Positions 29,518 to 42,791 of a DNA stretch of 64,000 nt are shown in pieces. How positions within the stretch are numbered: the first letter of the stretch is position 1; the number at the start of each line of letters is the position of its first letter. The translations under genes and the position numbers were made by a program. The notes beneath the pieces are model-generated. The model made no database searches and was not told where the DNA came from. It saw nothing but the letters and a program-made list of their open reading frames with translations. Source of the stretch: Xestospongia bergquistia (Eukaryota > Porifera > Demospongiae > Haplosclerida > Petrosiidae); assembly GCA_963965975.1 (NCBI GenBank), contig OZ014418.1, positions 260,501 through 324,500 of the forward strand, in the 5' to 3' direction.

Positions 29518-32500
29518 ATGTCTTCCATCCTGAGACAAGTAAAGCTCTTGTACAATGCTAGACACTGTTCTACAACTAATGGCGCTAATCAATTGTATGA
29601 TTTAGTAATAGTTGGCGGAGGAATGGTTGGCCTGGCACTTGCATGTGCAGTGGGTAAGTTCCTGTTAATAATTTTAATTAAAGTTATTTACAATTCTATA
29701 CAATAGGTCAAACACCATCAATGACTGGTTCTAGGGTTCTCCTTTTGGAAGCAAGTTCACTGACCCCTCCCCTTACCACACCCACTCAACCTTATAGCAA
29801 TAGAGTCTGTGCTCTTTCGTTAGGATCAGTCCACTTCCTTAAACGTAATTTAATTGTTGTTAGTAGTAATATTATTATTAGCAAGAAACTAACAAATTAA
29901 TAATATCAGAAATGAATAGGAGTCTTTTAAATATTGAAAAGTGACCCAAGTCATCAAATTACTTGAAATTTTCATGAAGTTAGAATTATAGGTACTTGTT
30001 AAGTGACATTAATATTACTGGTCTTAATTGTTGCATTAATGTTTTTAAAATTTTAATAATTATCCTTGTTTTACATGTAAATTAATGAATCTCTTTAGGT
30101 TTTTTGCAAACTTTAATAAAATTTCTAACCACAAACAATTACTCAGTTTAACAAGAACCTAACTTCATAAATAACTAAGTAATTTGGTTACTATAACATT
30201 AGGCCTATATGGACCAGCAATACCTTAACAACAATTACCATAGCAATAACATATGTTACCATAGAAACGGTACCATAACTACAAACAATATAATAATTTT
30301 CTATTATACAATCAGTAATAATAAATATAATTGATTTTTATAATTATTAGTTATTAACTGTCATTATTATTATAGGTCTCAATGCTTGGTCTCATATCTC
30401 CAATATCAGAGCTAAATCCTTCAAGAAAATCCATGTATATCATATAATACATTATATTACATGTATATCATATAATACATTATATTACATGTATATCATA
30501 TAATACATTATATTACATGTATATTATATAATACATTATATTACATGTATATCATATAATACATTATATTACATGTATATTATATAATACATTATATTAC
30601 ATGTATATTATATAATACATTATATTACATGTATATTATATAATACATTACATTACATGTATATCATATAATACATTATATTACATGTATATTATATAAT
30701 ACATTATATTACATGTATATCATATAATACATTATATTACATGTATATCATATAATACATTATATTACATGTATATTATATAATACATTATATTACATGT
30801 ATATTATATAATACATTATATTACATGTATATCATATAATACATTATATTACATGTATATTATATAATACATTATATTACATGTATATTATATAATACAT
30901 TATATTACATGTATATTATATAATACATTATATTACATGTATATTATATAATACATTATATTACATGTATATCATATAATACATTATATTACATGTATAT
31001 CATATAATACATTATATTACATGTATATTATATAATACATTATATTACATGTATATCATATAATACATTATATTACATGTATATCATATAATACATTATA
31101 TTACATGTATATTATATAATACATTATATTACATGTATATCATATAATACATTATATTACATGTATATTATATAATATATTACATGTATATTACATAATA
31201 CATTACATTACATGTATATTACATAATACATTACATTACATGTATATTACATAATACATTATATTACATGTATATCATATAATACATTATATTACATGTA
31301 TATTATATAATACATTATATTACATGTATATCATATAATACATTATATTACATGTATATTATATAATACATTATATTACATGTATATCATATAATACATT
31401 ATATTACATGTATATTATATAATACATTATATTACATGTATATTATATAATACATTATATTACATGTATATCATATAATACATTATATTACATGTATATT
31501 ATATAATACATTATATTACATGTATATTATATAATACATTATATTACATGTATATCATATAATACATTATATTACATGTATATCATATAATACATTATAT
31601 TACATGTATATTATATAATACATTATATTACATGTATATCATATAATACATTATATTACATGTATATTATATAATATATTACATGTATATTACATAATAC
31701 ATTACATTACATGTATATTACATAATACATTACATTACATGTATATTACATAATACATTATATTACATGTATATCATATAATACATTATATTACATGTAT
31801 ATTATATAATACATTATATTACATGTATATCATATAATACATTATATTACATGTATATTATATAATACATTATATTACATGTATATCATATAATACATTA
31901 TATTACATGTATATTATATAATACATTATATTACATGTATATTATATAATACATTATATTACATGTATATCATATAATACATTATATTACATGTATATTA
32001 TATAATACATTATATTACATGTATATTATATAATACATTATATTACATGTATATCATATAATACATTATATTACATGTATATTATATAATACATTATATT
32101 ACATGTATATCATATAATACATTATATTACATGTATATTATATAATACATTATATTACATGTATATCATATAATACATTATATTACATGTATATTATATA
32201 ATACATTATATTACATGTATATCATATAATACATTATATTACATGTATATCATATAATACATTATATTACATGTATATCATATAATACATTATATTACAT
32301 GTATATTATATAATACATTATATTACATGTATATTATATAATACATTATATTACATGTATATTATATAATACATTATATTACATGTATATTATATAATAC
32401 ATTATATTACATGTATATTATATAATACATTATATTACATGTATATCATATAATACATTATATTACATGTATATTATATAATACATTATATTACATGTAT

Positions 32501-35090
32501 ATTATATAATACATTACATTACATGTATATCATATAATACATTATATTACATGTATATTATATAATACATTATATTACATGTATATCATATAATACATTA
32601 TATTACATGTATATCATATAATACATTATATTACATGTATATTATATAATACATTATATTACATGTATATTATATAATACATTATATTACATGTATATCA
32701 TATAATACATTATATTACATGTATATCATATAATACATTATATTACATGTATATTATATAATACATTATATTACATGTATATTATATAATACATTATATT
32801 ACATGTATATCATATAATACATTACATTACATGTATATTATATAATACATTATATTACATGTATATCATATAATACATTATATTACATGTATATCATATA
32901 ATACATTATATTACATGTATATTATATAATACATTATATTACATGTATATCATATAATACATTATATTACATGTATATTGTATAATACATTATATTACAT
33001 GTATATCATATAATACATTACATGTATATTACATAATATATTACATTACATGTATATTACATAATATATTACATTACATGTATATTACATAATACATTAC
33101 ATGTATATTACATAATACATTACATGTATATTACATAATATATTACATTACATGTATATTACATAATATATTACATTACATGTATATTACATAATACATT
33201 ACATGTATATTACATAATACATTAAATTTAAATGGATACTTAATATATTATATAATATATTATATAATATATTATATATATATTATATAATACATTATAT
33301 ATAATGTATTATATAACATTGTAGGTATGGGATGCCTGTAGTACTGCTGTTATTTCATATAGTAGTGATGATCTTACTGATACATTTCAGTTTAATGACC
33401 CATTAACTTCTTTTGATGTTGACTCACATGATGATCATGTGACGTCTGATGACATCATGGGATATATCGTAGAGAACAATGTGATATTGGAAACATTATT
33501 AGAACAACTTCATAAGTGTGATATCGAAGTGAAAAGGGGTGTGGCTATCAAAGGAATACAATACTCTAATACAAAGGTACATGTAAACTTGTTTTTAAAA
33601 CTTGTTTATATCAAATTTTAGGATACCACTAATCCGTGGCTAAAACTTGCATTAGCTGATGGTTCTAATGTTAGCACAAGATTTTTGGTGGGTGTGGTTT
33701 TGTTTGTATATTAATTAGTGTCTAATTAGGTAGGGGCTGATGGTGCAAAGTCTCGTGTACGCCAATTAGCTGGTTTTGATGAGGTAAAGTGGAGTTACGA
33801 TCAATCTGCTGTTGTAGCAACACTACATTTAGAAGAGGTAACCTCCATTATTACATTATGTAATTACCTTAAATGACAGGGGCTTACTGATAACAATGTT
33901 GCCTGGCAACGCTTCTTACCGAATGGACCAATAGCTTTATTACCAGTAAATATAACAATATCATTACAAGATATCTTTCTTTATAGCTCACAGATTATCA
34001 AAGTTCCTTAGTCTGGTCAACTACACCTTCTCATGCTAAAGAGTTACTTGAAATGAGTCCAGAACAATTTACAGATGCAGTCAATACAGCATTAGTAATG
34101 TGTTAATAACTATCATACAGCATTAGCATTAATAATGTGTTAATAACTATCATACAGCATTAACATTAATAACGTGTTAATAACTATCATACAGCATTAA
34201 CATTAATAACGTGTTAATAACTATCATACAGCATTAACATTAATAATGTGTTAATAACTATCATACAGCATTAACATTAATAATGTGTTAATAACTATCA
34301 TACAGCATTAACATTAATAATGTGTTAATATTAATAATTATCGTGCTTTTTATTTAGTTTGAGGAGTTCCCTCAAGACCCTATTGTTAAGTCCTCTAACG
34401 AGTTTCTAAGAAGTATATTATTCTCTGTTAGTCCCAGTTAGTAACAAATTATGTTAATAATATTAATTTTAAATGTCTTCCACATTAACAGGTACAATAT
34501 CGGCAAAACAACTCCCACCATCTGTTCTCTCTGTTGAACCTGATAGCCGAGGGTCGTTCCCTCTTTCTTTATTACATGTTTCTCACTATGTCAAACCACG
34601 AATTGCTTTAATAGGGTAATTAATTAATGTTAATTAATTTAATTATATTCATCCTTCCTCTAGTGATGCCGCACATCAAATACACCCATTGGCTGGACTT
34701 GGAGTTAATCTTGGATTTGGTGATGTAAATTGTCTCCATCAAGAGCTCGTCAATGCTACAACTTTAGGAAAAGAGTGGGGTAAGTAATATCCTTTTCTTC
34801 TTTAACTGCTAGACATCGTTGGTAAAGGTAATCTACCAAGTTTATTATCTTATGAGAGTGAGCGTCAACGTCAAAATATCCCTGTGATGGCTGTAATTGA
34901 TACACTCCATAGATTGTTTACAACATCAATAACTCCCATTGTTTTCCTTCGGTCTTTGGGACTTCAGATCACTGATGCTGTGAAACCATTCAAGGTATAT
35001 ATATAATTAGTACTTTGTCATGTGACTATCATGTGATACATTCCTTGTTACCAGGACTGGATTATGACTCAAACACAAAAGAGATATTGA
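29518..35090 (+). CDS. COQ6: COQ6, ubiquinone biosynthesis FAD monooxygenase
   Basis: Thirteen exons (29518-29653, 29707-29844, 30376-30434, 33325-33576, 33622-33687, 33730-33837, 33880-33945, 33987-34094, 34358-34436, 34492-34615, 34664-34779, 34813-34994, 35055-35090) give 489 residues. A Ser/Arg-rich mitochondrial presequence precedes [20 protein letters not shown] (FAD GxGxxG). [16 protein letters not shown] carries the DG motif, and [20 protein letters not shown] carries the second FAD GD motif. [27 protein letters not shown] and [17 protein letters not shown] also match COQ6. It hydroxylates the ubiquinone ring on the matrix side of the inner membrane. Between VWDACS and MGYIVEN there is an insertion of about 20 residues containing SHDDHVT, encoded by a palindromic DNA motif. 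Intron 3 is 2,890 bp because of a satellite. Confidence 0.93.
30432..33230. repeat. 28-bp AT-rich satellite (about 100 units) filling COQ6 intron 3
   Basis: A tandem array of period 28 (unit starts at 30432, 30460 and so on), built on ACATGTATATYATATAAT followed by ACATTATATT, with C/T variants at the Y. Near 31170-31260 and again 499 bp later (31670-31760) the same cluster of shortened TACATAATACATTACATT-type units appears, showing a higher-order duplication. Units degrade to shorter 22-27 bp forms after about 33020. The first unit overlaps the last codon of exon 3 and the splice donor CAT|GTATAT. Confidence 0.97.
34087..34330. repeat. 37-bp tandem repeat in COQ6 intron 8
   Basis: About six copies of a 37-nt unit containing GTGTTAATAACTATCATACA and GCATTAACATTAATAA. 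The leading copy overlaps the end of exon 8 (ACAGCATTA|GTAATGTG), so the unit appears to be derived from the exon-intron junction. Confidence 0.9.
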
Positions 35091-35166
35091 AGTTTAAAAC
35101 TCTACAGTTTGCAATATAATGAAAACAAAAAATTCTGTTTTAAAAAAAGTTGAAAGTGATATATCA

Positions 35167-37566
35167 TTATAAATCAGACTGATGCCTATGAGTGGCAGCT
35201 TGGGAATGAGACTGAGCTGCCTTTAGTTCATGAGTGGTGGTTTGAGAATGAGACTGAACTATTTTGTTAGTATTAGTTTGAGAATGAGGGTGAACAATCT
35301 TGTGAGTGGTGGTTTGAGAATGAGACTGAGCTACCTATATAGTGCATTATTGACTAAAACACTACACACACAAACACTGCTAACCTGCATATTTTTGAAT
35401 TCTTCTAAAAATTTTATACTATCTGATAACCTTTAAAGAAAACAAAGTAACAAGTTATAATTATAAATTGTATTTACTTTCCTAGAACATTAAAAAGAGC
35501 CACAATTTCTTGACGAGTCAATTGTAACTGAGAAGTATTTTTATTGTTAAATAATATTTTTAATGCTGTACCAACGCCTTGTATTTGTAATGTACCCCAA
35601 AGACGACATTTATCACAACCTACACAATCCATTATACGAGATATATTTAAAAAATGAGCTCGAAATTCCTCCTACAAGAGAGAGGGTGTGTGATGACAAT
35701 ATCACACAATATGATACCTTTAGTTGACTAGCTGCATTTCCAGCAAACATTTGACTCTCGTCAAACAAGTTCTGACCACACCCCCTATACTTCTGTAATT
35801 ACTACATATTGCTGATGTCAGCAAACTTACTTGGCAGCTGTCATTAATTGTAAGACATCTTGTTTAATTAATTGATCATTATCAGTATTCCCTGTATAAA
35901 AGGTATAGTTAGACCATAACATTTCTGCCTTTATAACAGCTCGTAATACAACCAAATAGGCAAAATAAAGGTTCTTTAACCAGCTGGGTCCTGCATGTGA
36001 ATAGTCATGTGATTTTTATAGTCAGGTCATGTGACATGGTGTTATACCTTGACTGTTTGTTGCAGAAGTGTCAAATCGTTTGACAAATTCATTTAAATTT
36101 GGACCAAATTTTGGATTATCTGTATCTCCACCTGTATGTGTGAAAGGAGAGTGTGTGTGTGAATGTGTGTGTGTGTACCTGATAAAATATAATTAGCAGA
36201 CAGATGAATATTGATACTCGAGTGAATGCCAGATATGAGACGAAAAAACGCTCTCTTTTCCAGACAAGAATCTATTTAATATAAGTTAGTCAATTTAACT
36301 TTAAAATGTGTATACCTTGAAGATTAAAGACATTTCCTATTCTAAAGGAGATATATCAGATATTATATTATATGTGTGTATGTACTATATTATATTATAT
36401 GTGTGTATGTACTATATTATATTATATGTGTGTATGTACTATATTATATTATATGTGTATGTATGTACTATATTATATTATATGTGTGTATGTACTATAT
36501 TATATTATATGTGTATGTATGTACTATATTATATGTATGTGTCTATGTACTGTTTAATGATCATACTTGAAACAGTTCTCATTATAAATAGCTGACCAGA
36601 TACGATGAGGGGAGTGGCCAGAATAACCTGTATATCGTTCAGGATTGACCACTAAATCAACGTAAGTAGCATCAACAGACAAGTCATCTAAATGAAATGA
36701 GGGGTGTGGTCTAATATCTAATATTTGGCCTTTACCTTCCAAATGGCAGAAATCATCGTCATGGAGAGCCCATTGTGCAAATTCTTTGACTTGATTTGGA
36801 CTAAAACATAACAGTCACATGACTATCACATGATACTATATACCTTATGACATCAACAACACTACTAAGTCTACGTTCTTCTTCACTGACAGGATCACAG
36901 TCGATCTGTCCATTACCAGCTATAGGTTGACCCTATGATCACATGATTGTCATGTGATTATAGTTGCTTTATTACTTACTTTCTCTCCTTTTAAAAAAGT
37001 AGGTACTTCATCCTGTGGAGATGGTATTAATAAGTTATGAATATTATCATGTGGGTGTGGCTTTACCTCTGTGCATTGTTCCACATGACAGTTTTTGAGG
37101 ACACATCGTCCATCATCAGACCAAAATGGACAGGAACGTTTGAAATTAATCTAAATAATGGACATATAATAACGAAGATGACTGTTGTCCATTTTGAACA
37201 AAGCCACACCCACTTTAAAATATCTGAAATAATTTTGTTGTACAAGATTTGAAATGATGGGATATATTTGAACATTATTTAACGAGTCAACTGTCTCAAC
37301 ATCACAACAACACACGTCTACTGGTCCTGTTAGCTATCATAGCAAGTAATGAAAATTATTAATAAAAATTGTCTTACTTCACAAAAGCAATGATCTAACT
37401 TCTTCAATGAAGCTGATTTAAATGCTGCATCGAGTATTGGATTAGAACCAAAAATTTTGGTTGTATTCACGTGCTTCAGAAGTAGAAATATAACGAAGAG
37501 ATCAAGAAAAACAGGAACATTCCTCTTGAACATTTTCTTCACATAACAAGGGGGCGTGGTTCCCAT
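35167..37566 (-). CDS. ERO1A: ERO1, endoplasmic reticulum oxidoreductin
   Basis: Multi-exon minus-strand gene. A signal sequence ([21 protein letters not shown] favour this Met at 37533, though an in-frame Met lies at 37566) is followed by [32 protein letters not shown], a shuttle-cysteine region [40 protein letters not shown], and the active-site CxxCxxC in [16 protein letters not shown], then [11 protein letters not shown]. These are the hallmarks of ERO1, which oxidises PDI using FAD and O2. A final exon (35167-35334) adds 55 residues beyond the usual end EEFKNMQ: a His/Ser/Gln/Thr-rich tail with [13 protein letters not shown] repeats. A minisatellite of TGTGTGTATGTACTATATTA units lies in an intron at about 36370-36545. 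Head to head with TANGO1. A versus B paralogue is not resolvable. Confidence 0.92.
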
Positions 37567-37700
37567 TCGATTTTTCTTTGGAAATCCTAATTAGAGAACG
37601 CTTGCCAGGGACAACGTGTCCACAAGCTGTTGGTCAAAAAAGAAGGAGTGTTTGATAGCATCCTGCGTATCATTCTCTATAATTCTTTATTGTGTTCAAT

Positions 37701-37832
37701 ATGGCGTCTTCTGTTCTAATTGCAGTTTTAACAGTATTGTCGTTATTATTTTATTCTGGACATACTCATTATAAATTATGTTGTGATCCTCAATGCAACA
37801 GTAAGTAATGTTACTATAATAGAATATAACTC

Positions 37833-37863
<31 letters not shown>

Positions 37864-40800
37864 CTAGCTCCCATCTCTCTAGGACGTACTCGTAACAGAA
37901 ACACGATAAGAGAGAGAGGTTATCTTACTTACCCAGCAAATGCCAAACTAACTATTTGGGCCAAATTCTATGAAAGGAAAACTGATGTCTGGGAAGCTGA
38001 GGTATATGTTGAGAGAGAAAACAATGAGAGATGTAATTGTTGCTTCCTTGTTTAGTTGTATGGAAGGAGGGGTTTAGTAAGAGGTGATGACATTGACGAG
38101 TCTATTGTTCATTGTCATGTTCCTCAACATTGGGTAGCTGTGAAACAGGTACATAATGTCATGTGGTAGTCATGTGACCTATATACCCTCCAGGAACCAA
38201 TCTCAACAAACACTGATTCCAATGAACCCATACCAGCAGATACATTAAATAATGAAGAGGCTCACCCTTCAATAGAAGAGGATGTTAGTCCAACTACAGT
38301 ATTAACAAAATATCCACAAAGTACTAAATTACCTGAACACACTGAGGTTGTTCAGTCGTCTAATGATTCTCCCAATGAGGAAGATCCTTCAATAGTAGCA
38401 GATCCAGACAATGTGCCAAAAGATCGTCCCTTATTTGGAAGGGAACCTCCTATTGAACAGGATGATCCAATATTAAAGTCAACTCGAGCACATTATAAAG
38501 AAGAGGCAAGTCATCAAATACCAGATAACATCCAGCAATGGAGACAGCAACAACAAAGTGATCCCAATTCAGATCAGACTACTAGATCATATGATGGTCA
38601 TGTGATCACAGATGAAGAACAATCAAAATCTCATGATACTTCCAATGAAGGGGAAGATAACATTGGATCACATGATGGTCATGTGACTACAGATGAAGAA
38701 CAATCGAAATCCCATGATGGTCATGTGACTACAGATGATGAAGAATCAAAATCTCATGATACTTTCAATGAAGAGGAAAATAACATTGAATCACATGATG
38801 GTCATGTGACTTCTAATGACAATGAGGAGCCCTCAGATGATGAACATTTTAACTCGGACACTTACAAACCAGATGATAAAGATGAGATTGAACAAGAAGA
38901 AAGTCTTCCAAGTGAGGATGTGATAGAAGCTAATAATGAAGATGACCATCAACAACCTCCTGAAATAAATTTAGATCAACAACAAAAGTCTCAATCCAAT
39001 TCTGAGAATGAGTATCAGTCTCAATCCAATACTGAGAATGAGTATCAGTCTAATACTGAAACCGAGAATGAGTATCAATTTCCATCTAATAATGAGAATA
39101 AGTATCAGTCTCAATCCAATACTAAGAATGAGTATCAGTCTCAATCCAATACTGAGAATGAGTATCAGTCTCCATCTAATAATGAGAATAAGTATCAGTC
39201 TGAATCCAATACTGAGAATGAGTATCAGTCTCCATCTAATAATGAGAATAAGTATCAGTCTGAATCCAATACTGAGAATGAGTATCAGGCTCCATCTCAA
39301 TATTCTGTACCTAGTGAGACTGTAGCTCAAAACAGTTTTGTCTCTTCAAATGTACTAGAGGAGAAACCCACCTCTTCTAATACACATGTTCCAGAACATA
39401 CAACAGCAACATATACATCAAATATACCACAGGATGTACCCACGTCTTCTAATATACCACAGGATGAACCCACGTCTTCTAATATACCACAGGATATACC
39501 CATGTCTTCTAATATACCACAGGGTGTAATGCTACCCTCAGAGAATCCATCTCAAAATTCATCGTCAACAATACACATAAGCACTGCCCACTTTAATGAA
39601 CGTCCAATAGAATCATCTCTCACGGATTCTACTTCAATTCTATCATTATCCCCAGACCAATCTTCAGTTCCTGTCCATGAGGAAACAAGAGTACCTGTAG
39701 TAACCAAGGAACAAGAACCTCTTCCTATTCCCAATGTCAATGAACCTCCTCTAGATAAAGATCATGACTTGACTCCTCCCTCTTCTGATAATCATGCTGG
39801 TCCTCCTGGGTCTCAGACTTTAGACAAAATCACTGATATGATTATTGAAGTTCTCCCTCAATCATTTGGGGAGTGGCTTGATTCTCAAGGGCCAATAATC
39901 AGTATAATTTGTTTAGCAGTATCATTTATAGCTGTCTTTATTCCAATGTGTTACTCTTGTTGCCGTGCTCACAGGAAGGTGAGTTTCAATTAATGAGTGG
40001 GTGTGGTCTATCTTTAGTACCCATAGGCTTCAAAGGCTAATTCTATGTTGAAGTCTGCACAAGGTATGTTATGGTCATGTGACAAAGCACATGATATAAT
40101 GTAATAATCACATGATAGATCACAGACGGAATATGGAATCTCATATTGAAAAATTAACAGAAGATAAGTCAAAATTAGAAACAGATGCACAAAATTTACG
40201 TGTTGAGGTGAGCCCATATTCGATATTTCATTCCCACTGATAATTAGAACACTATCTTTGTTAGTTAAGAGGCTGTCAAGTTGAGCTAGACAATGAAAAG
40301 CAAGGATCATGGGACTTGGAAAATATCCGAGGAAACCTAGAGAAGGAGAACAAGGAACTATCAGAATCAATTCAGTCATTACAACAAGAAGTCCATCACA
40401 ACTTAACAAATATTGATCAATTAAAATTAGAAATACAACACACTACTGGACAAGTAACTGCACTCATGGAAGAAAGGACTAACCTCTTGCAACAATTGGT
40501 AACCTTAGAGAACCAAATGAAAAATGTAAGTAATAAATGTTAAATACATGTAACATTGCCTGTAATATCTTTCATAGACCACTCAAAGGATGGAGGGAGC
40601 AGAAGCTGCTAGAGATCAACTTGAACAAGATATTTATTCCGTTCGATACAACTTGGAACAGCTGCAAGAAGAACATGACAAAGTAAGACACGCCCCCAGA
40701 CAATGCTCTCTTATTATTCTTCATATAGCTGACAGCTGATTATCAACAGATTAGTCTTCAATATGAAGAAACTAGTAGTGAGTTAGAAATAGCAAAAGCA

Positions 40801-42615
40801 AAGACAGAAAAGCAGTCGGAATCTCTCGATGACAAAGACAGGGAAATAGTCACATTAAAAGAATGTGTACAAAAAATTTTAGGTGAGACGGAAAGTGAAG
40901 ATGGGAAAACAGCTCAACTGGAGAAAATCCAGGCTATGTTGGATACAACTAAAGTCCAGACACAATTAAGAACGGTGTCTGATGACAGAGATAGACTACA
41001 GCATGAGCTTCAATCTCAAACCACACACTTGAACCAGTTGCAAATTCAGAATGAGACTCTACAGGATCAGGTTTCAAGTATTGAGTCTGAGAAGGAATCT
41101 ATTTTCCAACAGTATCAAGAAACACAGGTCAAGTTAAAAACAATTACAGAATACTTTGAACAGAAAGAGGCTCAACTCCATCGCAAGATTGGCAATGAAG
41201 AGATGGTTCGACAAAAGATTGAGACCCAAGAAGCCCAGGCTAAAGAGAGAGTTGATATTGTTGAGCAGGAAAGAGAGAAAGAACGGTAATTATACCCTGT
41301 TCATTATGACATAATTAATTCTATCAATTATTTAGAGAGGAGCTAAAGGAGCTGAGAAAACAAATGACAGACATTGAAAAGAGTTTAATGCAACAGGTTG
41401 TCACAAATGAAAAAAGGGCAGAGGAAGCATTGGTAAGCTCCACCCCTCATTAGTTTACTCTGACAACATATTCTAGTCTCAACTAAGACGTACTGAACAA
41501 GAATTACGAGCATCTCATAAAGAGGTCACTTCTTTAAAGAAAAGGTTAGTAAGCTCTGTTATGTTGTGAGCAAAGGGTTAATTTTTAAATTAGGTTAGCT
41601 GATATGGAAGAACTGCGTCGATCACCTAGTCCTCCTGGACCACGCAGGCCACTCCCACCACCTGAATTAAGACGATGTAAGTACTTTAGTACTATTGTCA
41701 ACTAGTAATGCTTTATCATTAGCTCCTCGTGGTCCACCTCCATATCAATACGGCCCTCGAGGACCACCTCCTCCCATGTTTAATGGACCACACCCATCTC
41801 CTCCAGGTCCTATTCGTCCTCCACCTCCTGCTCGTCCTCGTACTTCCTCTCCTGTTGAGGAAGCCCCTAGACAACAGTCTGAATTACCACCCCGTCCTCA
41901 TTCTCGTAGTATCTTAGGTGATGATCAGACCCCTTCAGGGAGAGGTGAAGAGAGAGATGTCTCACATCATTCTCGTCCTCCACCTCCAGGAATGGAATCC
42001 CGAGACCTGTACCGTCCCAGACCAGGACCACCTCCAATGGGTCCTCCTCCACCTCGACGTGGGGATTATCCACCTCCACGCCCATATGGTCCTCCTCCTC
42101 CCTCAATAGGTCCTTCAAAAGGAAACACATCTCGTGATGAATCATTTGATTGGCACACCCCTCATTCTGATCGACCACCTATACCTGGTAACCATGACTA
42201 CCCTCCTCCCCCTCGTCCATTCCCACCCCATTATGGTCCACCCCCTGATAGGCGACGTCCACCTTCAGAACCTCCATACACTGATTTAGGACATCCTGAG
42301 AGGACACGCCCACCTTCTAATCCTCCACTAGGAGATTATTATCGGCCGAGGATGCCACCTCCTCCAGCTTCACTCCGCCCACAACCTAGATATCCTGTTT
42401 CTTCTCCTCATTCTCAGATACCACCTACCCAAAGCTTACCAGTTAGACCATCACAACCAATAGAACAGGTTTGAAAACTAGATAAACCTGTTTTATTTTC
42501 AAGATATTTGTTTTAATTTCAGAATCCACTACCTACTCAGTCAGTCTCTACTGTATTGTCTACTGGAACAGCCCCACCCACATCCCAACATTCTGTAGGT
42601 GGAGCTCATGTTTAG
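37701..42615 (+). CDS. MIA3: TANGO1/MIA3 homologue, ER exit-site cargo receptor
   Basis: Fourteen exons (first 37701-37800, largest 38194-39978, last 42523-42615) give 1,415 residues. A signal peptide is followed by an SH3-like MIA domain (KLCCDPQCNTPISLGRTRNR .. LTIWAKFYERKTDVWEAELY, GRRGLVRGDDIDES). Then comes a long acidic, Ser/Asn/Gln-rich luminal region with SHDGHVTTDE-type repeats and NENEYQS-type repeats (about 38990-39300). A membrane segment IISIICLAVSFIAVFIPM lies around residues 675-700, followed by a cytoplasmic coiled coil (40119-41676) and a Pro-rich domain (PPPRRGDYPPPRPYGPPPP). This order is that of TANGO1, which loads bulky cargo such as collagen at ER exit sites and binds Sec23/24 through its Pro-rich end. 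All phases close. Convergent with the S1P phosphatase over 176 bp. Confidence 0.9.
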
Positions 42616-42791
42616 GCAAAATATTAGCCACACCCACAATTATAACTCTTAGTTGATATTTTTAATTTAATTAACAATCTCTTAATTGGAGGGGTAGCAC
42701 CAGTTGTACAGGTTTGGGGGTTATTTATTTGAAAATAAAATTTTTGAAAAGCAATTAATAAACTTGATTAAAAGAATTATTGTTGATCATG

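Noticed and set aside
30432..33230. CRISPR-like array of regular 28-bp repeats
   Set aside because: There are no unique spacers; the units abut each other and lie in a eukaryotic intron, so it is a satellite.
38971..39330. Minus-strand ORF of 119 residues opposite TANGO1 and a plus-strand ORF in another frame
   Set aside because: Shadow frames of the NENEYQS-type coding repeat in TANGO1 exon 4.
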